64,000 nucleotides of DNA from Rotaria sp. Silwood1 (Eukaryota; Rotifera; Eurotatoria; Philodinida; Philodinidae). The stretch is taken from assembly GCA_905250075.1 (NCBI GenBank), contig CAJNOP010000004.1, positions 3,413,479-3,477,478 of the forward strand, written 5' to 3'. Positions 21,301 through 33,826 of the stretch are shown here, piece by piece. Position numbers and translations under genes: made by a program. The first letter of the stretch is position 1. Every line of letters begins with the position of its first letter. The notes under the pieces were generated by a model. It did no database searches. It was given only the letters and a program-made list of their open reading frames with translations, and had not been told where the DNA came from.

Positions 21301-24300
21301 CTATAATATATATATATAATAACATAACGTAATTTGATATACAACTCTCTCTTTTACCATATATTGATGAAGTCCTTCTTGATACAGTTGTTTTATTTCT
21401 GCCCAAATAAATCCAGCAACATAAAACATAATCTAAACTCATAAACATATACAAAAAAAAAAGAAGAATGGTGATAATTATATATTATACAGCTAATTCA
21501 ACTGGATTTGGTGGTGGACCACGTCTTTCATTAGCTTCTTCTTCAATACCGGACAATAATTTTCCAAAATCAATGCGTAATGAAACAACAAACAGTAAAA
21601 CTATAAAAAAAAAAAGAAAATTACTTCATGTTCTATATCAACAGAAGTGTAACTCAGCAAAAGAGACACATGAACGAAATTCCAAATAAAAAGTAAACTG
21701 TGTAAAAAAATTTTCAAAAGTAAAAGAGCACAATTGCAACATGCTCTTTGTAAGTTACGCTTCTGTATTCAAATAACATACTAAGAAAGAAAATATATGA
21801 AACTGAATGACAAATAAATTTAATAAATGGTTGTCGCATAATTCGACCAAAACTACTGCTTGGCATTAATAAATAAGCAAGAGATAATATCGGACAAAGT
21901 AAACCAACAATAGCTGTTATTAAAAGTTTAATCACCGAATGACGACGTCGAAAGCCAGGTAGACCTTCATACCACAGAGAAGCAAGTAATTGTTGACAAT
22001 GTGAATGCGAAACAAACTTGAAGAAAAAAAAGTTTTTTATAGATGGATTTTTTTCATTTCAATTTCAATTCTTTTTTTTTTTTTACTTTCTTTTGTTTAT
22101 AACGTATAGCTAATTTTAATCTTGCCAATGTCATTTTTTCTTTTGTTTCAGAAATCACCGGTGGATTTTCAGAATCATAATTTAAAATAATTTCTAATTC
22201 TTTTGATGAACGTGTTTCAGCTAATAAAGAAGCACTATAATCTTGACATTGTTGTGCTAATTCTTCATATTCTTGTTTAAATTCATTTTCAATACGTGAT
22301 AAACGTTTTAATTCACGATTTAAATCAAATGCTGTCATTATTGGATCACGACTTGATAATGATATATAACATGGTGATGATAATGCTTTATAGGCATTTA
22401 TACGTGATCGTGAATGTCTTAAACTATCTTCTTTATTATATACAATACAATTTTCACAATCACAACGAACATCATGAGGTTCAGTTACTTTTTCACCTAT
22501 AACAAGAAAAAAAAACATGTATCAAGTTCATATAAAAATGTCTGCTAATCTGATTGAAATTGATCCATTTCAATAGGATGATTTGATTAGAAGAATCAAA
22601 GTCAGTGGGATTTCAAATAGAACGCCAATATCATCCCATGGACTCTGAAGATTTGTTCCATCTTATCCTATAGGACAATATGTCTAGTATGAAGATTTCT
22701 TTTCATGCCTTGAATTGACTTTCATAATTTCCTTATATGTGTCATTGGAATTTCTCTCTATCAATTTCCGTTTGATCTTCTTGAACTCTAACGCATTCTG
22801 GAGTAAACTCCTCAGAGTTTTATTAGATCAGTTTGGACTTATTTGACTTCGTCACGATTGAAAATCTAATATTTCTTTTAAAATATTTTTAATACTATGT
22901 TTGTAAGTAATAAAAAGTAATCTAAGTACACTTCTTTTATTGTTTTATTCAGTGTGAGAGTCGACAAAATGCCTTTACGAAGGTTGTAGCTATTGCCCTA
23001 CGAACTATGTCCCTGTACTTTCAAAAATAGATCATCGCTCTGCCGAAGGTCTCAATAGTTCTTCAGAAGAAAAAATTCTGGATAAAACATTGACTTCTAA
23101 TGTATTTTCCATCTATAAATTCTTCACATCTGATGATTTTTCACTTAATTTTCCAGATTGATAAGGGTCATTGAAAATCATTTAATACTCTGATGAATTC
23201 TATAATTGTTAACCTTTTACCCTTCGTCGATCGCTGAAGTGATCATTTGTAGAACGATTACAAAAAATAAAGGAAGTATGAGATTTGAAGACATTAAGAA
23301 AACTTTTTTTAGTTAAACTCATGGTCGATTAACTGGTAAAAAGAATTTTTTTTTTCATCATTTTGCCTGTGAAATATCGCGCTTAGAAAGCCAATAATTT
23401 TGGAAAAAAAATGAAAAGATTCAAATTTTTCGAAACAAAATTTTCTTCACCTACACTGTATAGAGATCTTTGAAAATATCTATGCGATATAAATCGATGA
23501 AAAAGTCCATTAGTGAATTAAATATGTTTCAAAAATTTCACAATATCTTTGCGATTTAAACGTACTACAGCATATGATTGGTCACGGAGTCATTATTGAG
23601 TAACTAAGAACGAAGTTAATATATGTATTATAAATGTCAACTCATGAAAAGTTGAAACGCTATTTCTTATGAATTATATGTCTGTAGAGATTTTAAAATG
23701 GTTCAAAGCAAAGATGTTTATTTAACAAGATATGTCAAGAGAACATATATTCCTGTGAGATTAATTTTGATCGGATCACTCCTTTTTTTCTATTAGTACA
23801 ATAATATGCGATTTATGTTCCTTTTCCCTACTCAATAACGTGATCAAAGAAAAAAGAAATCAAAGTCTAATATGTCGTTAAATCTCTTTTCTCTACTATG
23901 CGATCGTTTGATCAATCAGACAGCTCTATATAAAGATATGAATACTCGGTGGATCAGATCATATCATTAACATACTAGACAAGCTAATAATCTATTTATA
24001 AAGCTATTTTATCAGTAACTCTTCTGGAACTACTGTGGCTGATATGGGGCTAAGGTTCAGTATAATCCATCAGGATTTTCTGTCTATTTCTTGTTTTTCT
24101 CTAAATGAAAATTTACAAAAAAGAAACAACATGCTGAAAATTGATCTTGAATTTCAGCCATATTATCAACAATTACAAAGGATAAATGTGAAAGAATTTA
24201 AAGCAAGCTTCAAGTACACCAAATTGCATAAGATCAATGATTTTTTTTTCAATTGTTTAAGGTTCCATAAAAATATGCGAAGTTCTTTTTCCAACTAAAC

Positions 24301-27300
24301 GAACACGTAAAAAAAAAGTATTTCTATTGATACAAAAAAGTTGATGATCAGATTATGATAAATCCTATTATCCATCATATCTATAAAAGTATCTTGAGTA
24401 CATATGTCATCAGATAAAACTTGCATTTTTGTTTTTCATGAGAACAAACAAAAGAAAAAAGGAAATCCCATAGGATAGACTCAAATTATTTCATCCTGAT
24501 CCTATGCGGCAAGATAAAGAATCAGTGAATAAAGACTGTTTTTTTTTTGTTGGTACAATTTTTGCAACAGTTACAATAATTATTCTTGATTTATTTTCAA
24601 TCTAGATTCTTAAAATTAATAATAAAATAATTTTTTCAAACCTCTTTCAAGTAAAATTTTAACAATTTCATAATTATCTCGATGTGCAGCCAATATAACA
24701 GGTGTTATATCTGGTGTATAAGAACGAGATGTACTTAAATTAAGTTGTTCTGTTACCTAGAAACAAAAAAGAAACATATAAATGAAAAAACACGAATTAA
24801 TTTAAGTAAATATATTCATATAAATTTTTCTATGAATTATTTATTTATTATAACACACGCATACGGACAAACATACAACCATTGCTGACGAGTTTTACTT
24901 ATAAATAAGCTACGTTAACGCAATGTATACTAACTATTCGTGATTAATTTTCTACTAGGTAATTTTTTTCTGGCATCTCTATAGGATTTATTAACATGAA
25001 CATAGCTTATTACTATCGTGCTAACTTAAAATTAAAATAAAAAAAAAAGAAAACTAAATACTCAAAATACACACACATACTAATACACTCATCCACGCAC
25101 ACACATAAAACATACGTTCTTCGAAATATTTTTCTATATTTGAGTTAAATAAAAACTGCTTTTCTATTTTTTGTTTAATGAACAATGACTCATGAAAGTT
25201 CTTTTTAAAGTCTGACATAAATATAATAAAAAAAAAAGGCAGACAACAACAAATATAATAGTAGCATATGTGAAATCGCACATTTAAAGACAATAAGTGT
25301 GAATATATGTGTAATTTAAAGAGTGAAGAGCATGTGCATGTGTGTGTGCGTGTATGTGTTTTAGCAGTAACAACGGTTATTATAAAATAAGTTAATCCAT
25401 TCATGCACGTTAAGAGCGTAGAAAAGGAGAAGATAACGAAATTTAATTCTCGCGCTTTTTGTATATGGCGATTACGCCTACCGATTGCTCTTTTTTTCGT
25501 ACTGCCTGTAGGATAAATGACCATTTAGATTTTGAATTCTAAAAACAAAATAAGAAGTCGAAGAAGAAGAAGAAGAAGAAGAAAAAGAAAACTGAAAGAT
25601 AAAAGATATAGAAAAGGGTAAGATTTGTATATATGCATAATAAAATAATAATAATCATAAATCGAAAATTTTACATGCTTCAAAACAAATATATATATAT
25701 ATAATAGATGCAATGGAGAAGTGATATTCTAAACTAAATAAATGACTATTAAGTCATTATAAACATATATGATCTTCTTCTAAATAATAATAAAAATTTT
25801 GCTTGAAGTTTTTTTTTCAAGCAGTGAATAACTAATAGGATATGGTTTAAAGAAGGTTTAGAAAAGGCAGGTTGTAATTGTTGAATTTCATTTCTTGTAC
25901 GATATGTAATAATATGAAAACCCACCTCATAACTCGGAGTAGTAGTAGTCGTAATAATTTCATCACCTTCACCATGTTTCGATGATACATTTGATTTTGA
26001 TAAATGGAAGTAAGACCAAGCCGCTTTTAACTATTTTTGTATATGTATAGGGATATATATAAATACGTCATTTGTTTATTTAATATACACACACACATAT
26101 TTTAAAAACAAAACTAATACACACATGCACTAAAGTATATCTTACTTTATTTGAAACATCATGAGATTGCTGTTGTTGTTCACTTTTTTCTCTGTCTAAT
26201 TCAACTTGGGCGAATGTGAATAATTCATTTGATTTATCATTCATTGTAGTATTATTTGGATACTAGATTACCATAGAATAAATAAATAGAATACAAATAT
26301 ATATATATATAGACAAATATAGATCAAATATCTAATTCATTTTCTTTTGCTGATTGATTAAATAGATTTTTTTCTTATATATTTTCTTAACAAAACAAAG
26401 AATATCTTTCTTAGATCAATCATAATATAGATTTATATAAATAATATTTTCATAATGAAGAAGATTTTTTTTTTTTGTTTTTGTTTGATTCAATTAAACT
26501 AATTATAAATTTTATTTGATTGACAATATACTGATATCTATAACTAACATATTGTTTTTAAGAAAGACATGTTTTTAACGTTGACTTTTTAGGACATTGT
26601 CAAGTATTTGAATACATAACATGCGTAAACATCTTATCCTATTCTATCTAATAAGTTGTTAATAATATGTTTCAATGTCAACTATATTATAAGCAAATTA
26701 AGTAGAGACAGATCTATTTGTTTCTATTGTCATTCATTTTGTGTTGGTATAAAACATATGACAAATGGAAAAGACAAGCACAACTGATGCATACTATTAT
26801 TTAAATGAAGACAACTTACTTTATTGTTATCTTCATCAATGCTATTCTTTAGTTGTTGTTGCTGTTGCTGTTGTTGTTGTTTAAGATCTTCATGTTGAAG
26901 AAGAAGTTCGACAGCTATTCAAATAAATAGATAGTTCAAAAAGAAAAATATATATATATATATATTCATTTGATTATATATTTTACCTTCAACAAATTCT
27001 TCATCTATAGCACGAAGTAATGCTTCACCTGTATCAACATTATAATTAAGTAATAATTCGATCATTTCAATATTTTCATATTCAATTGCTAATTAAAAAC
27101 AAGAAGATGTGAATAAGAACAAAAAAAAAACGTTTTTCTTAATTTAAAAACCTATGAGAAGTGCACTTCGACCTAACGGATCTAGACAATTGATATTGAT
27201 TGGTGTAATTGGTATGTCAGTATTGACTAATGTTGATGATGTCTTTGACGCCATATCAAGATATCGACGAGTTGTTGCCATATCTCCACCTATACAAATA

Positions 27301-28308
27301 GATATAACAATAATCGTTCTATTATGCTTAAAGTATTCCAGAACAGAAAATTATATTTTTTGCAGCAAATGTTGTATCAGCTGCGGTCAAAATTTTTATT
27401 TTGAATAGAATAACTATATATCAATATCGACTTTTCTTTTCTTTTCTAAAAATTGCTTTTCAGATGACTTTCTATCTATCAACATCTCTCTTTCTAATAC
27501 GATTTTCATGGATAAGATTTCCTTGCCTTAAGGCATTTCCGAACTTATATTGGATAAATAATAACTAAAATTAGACATTGAATTTCGAGAACGTCTTCAA
27601 TGTGATAATTCTATTTTAGTTGAATGAAAATATTTTCTTTTCTTTTTTTTTTTTTCATTGATATAAAATTAATTAAAAATGTTCATTTGTGATTATAAAT
27701 AGATCATTTGTTTTTTTTTTTTTGGAAATTCGATTCACTTGGATTTAGATAGGAAGATTGGTTTAACAACGTCATTTTCTCTTTTTTAATTAAAGGTAGA
27801 TTTAATGTATATTAGCAAGTATACTTGAGAACTTTCTTGTCCTATCTAAATGTCTTCATATATCAGATCAAAATAGATGAAAAACAAAAAAAAAGGATAG
27901 ACTTGTCTTTGTTTTAATGATTAATAATAAATAGATTTCTTTTTTTTTGATAAAAAAAAAAAGAAAAGATGCAGAAAAACAAAATGCGACAGGCACAGAG
28001 AGAAAAGAAAAAAAGGTTGGCATGTTTTTTCTACTAAGTAGCATTTTGATTACGCATCATAAAAAAATGATTTAGCCTATATAATAACATAAGAAAATTG
28101 CATTCTTACGTTCAACAGCAACAAGATATTTTTTTTCATCTTGTGTTAATTCTGGTTCTCGTCTTAATTGCGCCATTTGTTGTGCATATGTTTGTGTTGT
28201 AAACGAAGAAGTATTAGCAAAATCAGCAAATGGTTCATTAGATGAACGTCCCACTAACTGTTCTGCTCTACGATAATCTTTCATAAGTCGTTGTATAGCT
28301 CGCGACAT
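15326..28308 (-). CDS. TRPC: TRPC4/5-like cation channel, 1,234 aa, 20 exons
   Basis: Exons in transcript order: 28110-28308, 27152-27289, 26987-27088, 26820-26914, 26146-26262, 25926-26030, 24642-24756, 22087-22496, 21782-22016, 21491-21600, 21358-21432, 21217-21300, 19048-19502, 18787-18982, 18693-18724, 18462-18624, 16988-17145, 16855-16919, 15892-16635, 15326-15432. They total 3,705 nt. The product is a plasma-membrane, calcium-permeable channel subunit, probably tetrameric and gated downstream of phospholipase C. Landmarks: N-terminal ankyrin repeats ([14 protein letters not shown]), the linker [19 protein letters not shown], the six-helix core, the pore helix LFW at about 755-757 ([18 protein letters not shown]), [14 protein letters not shown] in helix 6, and the TRP box EWKFAR at 818-823. 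The segment [17 protein letters not shown] places it with TRPC4/5. A Ser/Thr/Pro-rich tail ends PDLENL, without the TTRL PDZ ligand of vertebrate TRPC4/5. The start MSRAIQ was preferred to an upstream Met (28374) that would add a hydrophobic stretch to a cytosolic N-terminus. Confidence 0.93.
17898..18362. mobile_element. Inverted-repeat MITE, family X copy A (TRPC intron)
   Basis: The two halves of this intronic block are diverged reverse complements: the left part CTAAATTGATTTTAGACCG matches the complement of the right part CGGTCGAAAAGCAATTTGAC, and GAGATATTGAAATTTTAC matches the complement of GTAAATTTTTGATATCTC. The same sequence recurs at 38411-38978 and partly at 19556-19760. Boundaries are approximate. 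Confidence 0.65.
19556..19760. repeat. Partial copy of MITE family X (TRPC intron)
   Basis: Begins CCAATGTTAAGTCGTTTTAA, matching the terminal motif of copies A and B. It shares TTTCAAACTTTCCATAAAAA and GTTGAAAAACTCAGTAA with the inner part of copy A. The second arm is missing or badly eroded. Confidence 0.5.
20022..20935. mobile_element. Element with inverted terminal repeats of about 120 bp (TRPC intron)
   Basis: The left repeat (20022-20150) starts CAATTTGTCGCA and contains CAGTTCGTTCTATATAATG and TTAAGTGATTTAATTTCGTA. The same blocks appear reverse-complemented at about 20815-20935, ending TGCGACGAATTG. The arms are highly similar, so the insertion is fairly recent. The 0.65-kb middle encodes nothing I recognise. 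No clear target duplication. It lies inside the 1.7-kb TRPC intron between the exons at 19048-19502 and 21217-21300. Confidence 0.75.
22976..23095 (+). repeat. Dispersed repeat family Y, copy 1 (TRPC intron)
   Basis: The blocks GTTGTAGCTATTG, TACGAACTATGT, CTTTCAAAAATAG and TCTGGATAAAACATTG recur in the same order at 57085-57185 (+) and, reverse-complemented, at 52725-52860. All three copies are intronic and diverged. The class is unknown; it may be an old SINE or MITE. Confidence 0.5.
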
Positions 28309-30434
28309 GTAAATATTGTCAATTAGTAATAATAATAATAATAAAAAATAAAAATAAAATAGCCACACAGGCACAAAAATATCTATGAATTAGTAGTCGA
28401 TCATATGCATATTTAAATATGCTAAAAAATAGCTGAAATATAAACAAAAAATAATAAAAAAGACAAAAAATTTCGATAGTTCTTATTTGTTTTGACTTTA
28501 TAATATTCTGTCTTGAATAGAATAAGAACAATAGAAATGCAGCAACAGAAAAAAAAAATAAGAAATAAGAAGAAAAGGAAACAAACTAAGAGAACTTATT
28601 TATATGATCATGAATAGAAATTGAGAAAGAGGAGTGGTATTAGTCAAGATTCTCTTCTAACATAAGACAGTGTGTCTAATATGTGAGCCCGTCTAAAACG
28701 AACGAGCGAAACTCAATGATAGAAACGCTGTAAATAATAGCTACATTTGATTTGTTTTCGGATCGTCGTCGCCCTATAATCATCAACGCGTGTAAGCATG
28801 CGAACAACACACAACGACTTTCCTTATGTTCGCTTGCGACCCTACACACATAGTGCGCATCTTACGTCTTGTCGTTCTAATGAAATTCTTTGTGTGTTCT
28901 TCGTTCTCCCTTTCTCTTTCTCTCAGTCTCTCTGTCTTTCTCTCTTTCTACAGTTCCCACAGGCGCTGACACTAACTAAAAAGCAAGTGCTACCGATACC
29001 GTTCGCTTGTTGCTTATAGGCGATATGTTCGTCTTGATTTTCTTTGATCGATCTTATCCCATCATTCAATAATGAAGATGATGACGAGAAGCGCGTAAAT
29101 CGTTCGCAAGATTTTGTTTTTTTTTCCTCTCTTTATCTTGTTTTATAGTGCTAGCACTTTTTTCGTAGTAGTAGGAGTTGTGTGATGATTAGATGTCGAC
29201 AGACGAGAATAAAGAATTCATCGGAATGAATACATATAAAGAAGACTAGAATTAGCTATTATTATCATCACTATCATCGTTCGTATTTTCTATTCTTTAA
29301 TGGCTTTTATATTTTCTTTCCAGTTTCATGTCAACTATATAACAGTACATAGGTAGTTATTGCTAAAAAGAAAAAAAAAAGTAAAGAAATCTGAAGGTAA
29401 GAAAAGGAAACAGAAAAAAGTAACGGAAATTGTCATCATTCTCACTATTTTTTTCACAAGGGAATGTTGTTGATGGTGATGATAGATTTAATGTGACATC
29501 GACGAACCAATACTATTAAAAAAATGAAATAGACTAAATAATCTGAAAAATGTATCTAGATACAAAAGATCATATTGCAAACAATGGAATTGTTAATGAT
29601 AGTGTGCAATTTTCTTCTTCATTGATCGTTATATTCTAAACAAAATAATTTCTTTGTTCTTTATCTTTCTTCACATCTGACTATATTTTTGCTAAGACCA
29701 ATTGGGAGTGACGGCAGCATTAAATATATGTCGAGTAAATATCAACAGTTGTTGCTTACATGAGACTAGAACAACATGCTTTCAAACATTTTCGAAAAGT
29801 GAATAGATAGACTATTTTTTCTAATGAAGAAATGAACATGAAATGACATAAGCTATTAAGAATATAAAATATTGTCAATCCTAGCTTTATCACTGAGATC
29901 AATGTTTATTCGTTATATCTAAGTCAGAGTATTTATACCATCTTTTCTCTTCTTATTTTCTTTTTTTTTTTGTGCTAGCTAGATAATATGACTTGTTTGC
30001 ATTCGCACAACAGACAGATATATTTTATTTAGTCAGTCGCGCATACAAGAAGATCGAATCTGCATCTCGTTACTAATTAGAGAGATAGGAGAAAAAAAAC
30101 CGAGAAAAAAAGACATCATCAACGAACGAACACTCAATCAATATGCTAGACAATCTTTACTTTTCATTTATTTTTTTTTTCTTCGTTCTTTTCTAGATTT
30201 CAATCATCCTTGAAATACTATAGAACTCAACATAAAAATAAGATCGATCAATTCTATTTTCCTCAATCCGCCCATTGAGACATGAAAAAAGATTATTACT
30301 TAACGCAAAAGATAATACTCAATGAATCGAATAAAGAAAAAAAACGAGTGTGAGGGAGAAAGAGAGACAGAAATACATACATCGATAGTCTATTCTAACT
30401 TAACAAATGATATAATATATCATACAACTCTTCT

Positions 30435-30638
30435 GTGATGAGTGCACAAGATTTGATAGAAATACAATGTCACTATTCAATAGTAGTCGTCATCGTCGTT
30501 GTCGTTGTCGTTCTCATCGCTAGTCTTACTAATGTGCTGCTTTTTATAACAACCAAGTCGAAGAACAAGAAAGATGAGAAGAAGAGAGAAAACACAGACG
30601 CGAGAAAACACCATAAAGTAGTGTGCAGTCGCGTCTAG
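30435..30638 (+). CDS. Doubtful single-pass membrane micropeptide, 67 aa
   Basis: The frame reads MMSAQDLIEIQCHYSIVVVI, followed by a Val/Leu/Ile-rich stretch long enough for one membrane helix, then a strongly basic tail (TTKSKNKKDEKKRENTDARK). The layout resembles small regulatory membrane peptides. However, the hydrophobic part comes from a GTC/GTT simple repeat (near 30485-30520), which produces poly-Val by chance. No splice sites, homologue or promoter were identified. Confidence 0.15.
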   Translation: MMSAQDLIEIQCHYSIVVVIVVVVVVLIASLTNVLLFITTKSKNKKDEKKRENTDARKHHKVVCSRV

Positions 30639-32487
30639 TGGATGTGTGTATATGCATCATGACGGAATAGCTCCTTGAGACAACTCATTTGCGAGCGTTG
30701 ACTTCATTGTGCATTCGACACAACGAGACTACACATATACATTCACACATATTCTAATCGATGCCATTCAAGACAAAAAAAACAGGATAGTTGAAAGAAA
30801 AGAATAAAGACAAATGTGAATTGATGGTGCTGCTCAACAATGCTATTCACATTTCGAAAAATACCTTGACAAACTGTCAATTATAAGATTGTATTTGTAA
30901 TGTATGTGTGTTTGTATGTAAAATCAAACATGTATCTCTGTCAAATGATTAACATATACGAAGAAAATATGTATATATATCTGTGTGTGTGACACAGATG
31001 GGACATATAAAAGAAGAAAAAAAAATGAAGACGAGAGAGAAAAAAAACGAGATTTCGTATGTTTGGGTGCAAAAGCATCGATTATATTTTCTTGGCCATA
31101 GTCATCTGTAATCGTTTGATGGTGGACGTGGGACGCCCGTAGGCTGTAGGTTTTAAATGGAAGGAGAAAAAAAACAGAGAAAGCTTGGCATTTAGCTTGG
31201 TTTCCTTCCGGTTTTTTATGTAGTGACGATGAAACTACGATGGCAAACTAATCGCCATAGGGATAAAAAAGAAAGAATGACGGCTGCTCCACAAAATAAA
31301 GGTTCTATAGTTTTATCAATGCCATTTAGCATAATCGTCATTTACATTGACAACAACAGTAGTAAGACTAGTAGAACTAGTGGAACTAGTAGTACATAGA
31401 GTCATTGATTTGTGAGGTCTTGATGTCATTGTCAAAAAAAAAAGAAAAAAAAGCATCCGACCGAGGCAAATGTCACCCTTGAAATATTATCAACTGAGAT
31501 TGAGTAATAATACATACGTAGGCACACGTGTCATCGATTGCTAATGCAGATAGGTTGTTGTTGTTTGCTTGAGATTGATCTCAGCCCGATGAAGAGAGAG
31601 AGAGAAAGAAATAAAAAGAGAAGAAAACGGAAAACTCGAATAAACAGATCGGCAGCACTTATTACATAGATGTATACTAGACTCTACTACTGTTGCTGAT
31701 AGTAGAACTAAAATGAATAGAAAATTCATTCATCGTACTATTTTCCGATATCTCTAGTTTCCGTGTAAACGATTAGTAACAGCAAGAATATATAGCTATT
31801 TGTGCCTTTCTAACGTTTTTCTTATGGGTTCTCTTCAACAATTATTTCCGTTTTTTTTCGATTCCAATAAATACACTTATATGTGTATATTTATATATAT
31901 ATTATAAATATGATGACGAGCTCCATTTGTATCTACACGAATTAATGAGACAAAACAGATGGAAACACCATTGAAAGAAAACTAAAGCTATGTTACACTT
32001 TTGATAAATAATGAAAAGACTCCTTTAAAGATGGATGTGATAATGGTGATGATTATTGATGCGTTTCGATTAGCATCTATTTAACATCCCATTGGTTATA
32101 TAAAACAATATAGATAGATTATGAATTTGTTAGTCGTCTATAAACCATTCGTATGATTATTGTTATGCAGAAAGAATGTCTTGTATCAATCAAGAAAGCA
32201 AAAGAACAAATGAATGAATAAATGCCATGAAAAATATGATAGTTAACATAACATACATAAAAAAGAAATATATAACATTCATTTGATACAAGAACTAGAC
32301 TTTGGATATTTTCAATTTTTAATAATAAGAAAAATTTAATTAAAGTTTTTTTTTTAAATTAATTCTTATGACATATTTAATCTAAACAAATGACAATATT
32401 CGATAATTATAATAATTTCTACTATCTAAACAATCTATAACATTTCTGTGAATGTACAATGATGCAATACTTCATTTACTCTCTCTC

Positions 32488-32493
<6 letters not shown>

Positions 32494-32521
<28 letters not shown>
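32494..32521. repeat. (TA)14 microsatellite
   Basis: Fourteen uninterrupted TA units, preceded by a CT-rich tract. Confidence 0.9.
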
Positions 32522-33826
32522 ATGATACATCGAATAGATAAGATGTTAAAGATACAGTAAAACTTTCCTACAATGTGGCGTTAAACAGATAGAAGAATGT
32601 ATCAAAGAGTACCACCAAGGAAAGAAAAAATGAGCATACTATAAGTAGATTAACTGTGTAGAATATCTTGTCTTAAACTATAGTTACGAAAACAAAAAAA
32701 AACAAATTAGATTGGAAATATTGTTTGAATAAAGATGAAGAAGTTTGTTTTTATGACAACCAAATTTCATACATCATAATTCCCATAATTATAGAAGGAA
32801 CGCTTGATATTTCTACATAGGAAATTGTCTTAATAAACATTTGTAAATCATGACTAGAATATTAATTGACTGCTCTTTTGAAAACGCCACAAGCAAATCA
32901 GTAGTATATTTATTATTTACAGTTATCTTTTTTTAGATATCATTAGCCTTTCAATAAGTTTCCTAATTCAGTTTATCTGACATTACTTACATCTTGTTGT
33001 CTCGAATATATTTTTGCTTGTATTAGACAACAATACTTATTTGGATTCTTTCGAAGTCAATAATAAATGATCGATAAAAAACTTCATATTTAACAATAAA
33101 GAATATTTTATGAAATAATCTATTAATACCGATGAATTAAAAAGGACAAAGCAATACTGCCGTGTGAAGTAGAACATTTCTGTAGTGCTTCACGAGTTTT
33201 GATCTCTTTTTATTAAATACTTCCTACGACGTACGCATCAAAGGATTGTAATTATCTGCCGCTATGATCTCGAGAACGGAAAGTCAGAAAAGACTCATTC
33301 AAATGCAAGGATAAAATTTTATGATTGAATCGATAGCATCCGTTTTTTTGTTCTTCAAAAGCATGTTTCAATTTATTACAGGAAGTCACCCAAAATTAAA
33401 AGCAAATTTCTGTACTTGCAAACTTAGCAAGAAACAAGAAATATTAGTCATCACTCTGATATCTGGGAATACACTTGATAATACACGATTATTTGTCCAT
33501 CATAGCTTCGCAGTCAAGTGAAACTCGAATGCCATCTAGTTTTGATATTGATTTTATTGGTAAATAATTATTTTCTTATCTCGAGTGTTGAGTACATATG
33601 ATAAGTGTTGATTATTGCAATTGCATTCTAATGATGAAGAAAACAATATGTTTACATAACTTTTCTTTTTCTTTCGTTTTATTTTTATAGATTGATTTCT
33701 TTTCGAGATGTTTTTTGAAAACGCTATTTTTCTCTTGTTTATTGCATGTACATCAAATCGAATACTTTTACATTTCACTTTCATTCTTTCTATCGTTCTA
33801 GATAACATACGTTTAGTTCTTCTGTT

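Larger units (their letters stand above)
28309..33826. other. 5.5-kb intergenic region upstream of TRPC
   Basis: No gene with recognisable homology was found. About 28,640-31,800 is richer in purine/pyrimidine tracts, in GAGA/CTCT runs and in CG dinucleotides than the rest of the window, and may hold TRPC 5' untranslated exons or regulatory DNA. It contains the doubtful small frame at 30435-30638 and a (TA)14 tract at 32494-32521. Confidence 0.35.

Noticed and set aside
25054-25524. 156-codon minus-strand frame containing THTRTHT-type repeats
   Set aside because: Lies inside a TRPC intron and is generated by CA/GT microsatellites.
28309-28374. Upstream in-frame start for TRPC adding [17 protein letters not shown]
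   Set aside because: Would put a hydrophobic helix before a cytosolic ankyrin domain; the TTATTATTA repeat in untranslated sequence explains it better.
31541-31729. 62-codon minus-strand frame with a signal-peptide-like start
   Set aside because: The rest is Ser/Phe/Leu from CT-rich simple sequence; no splice or homology support.
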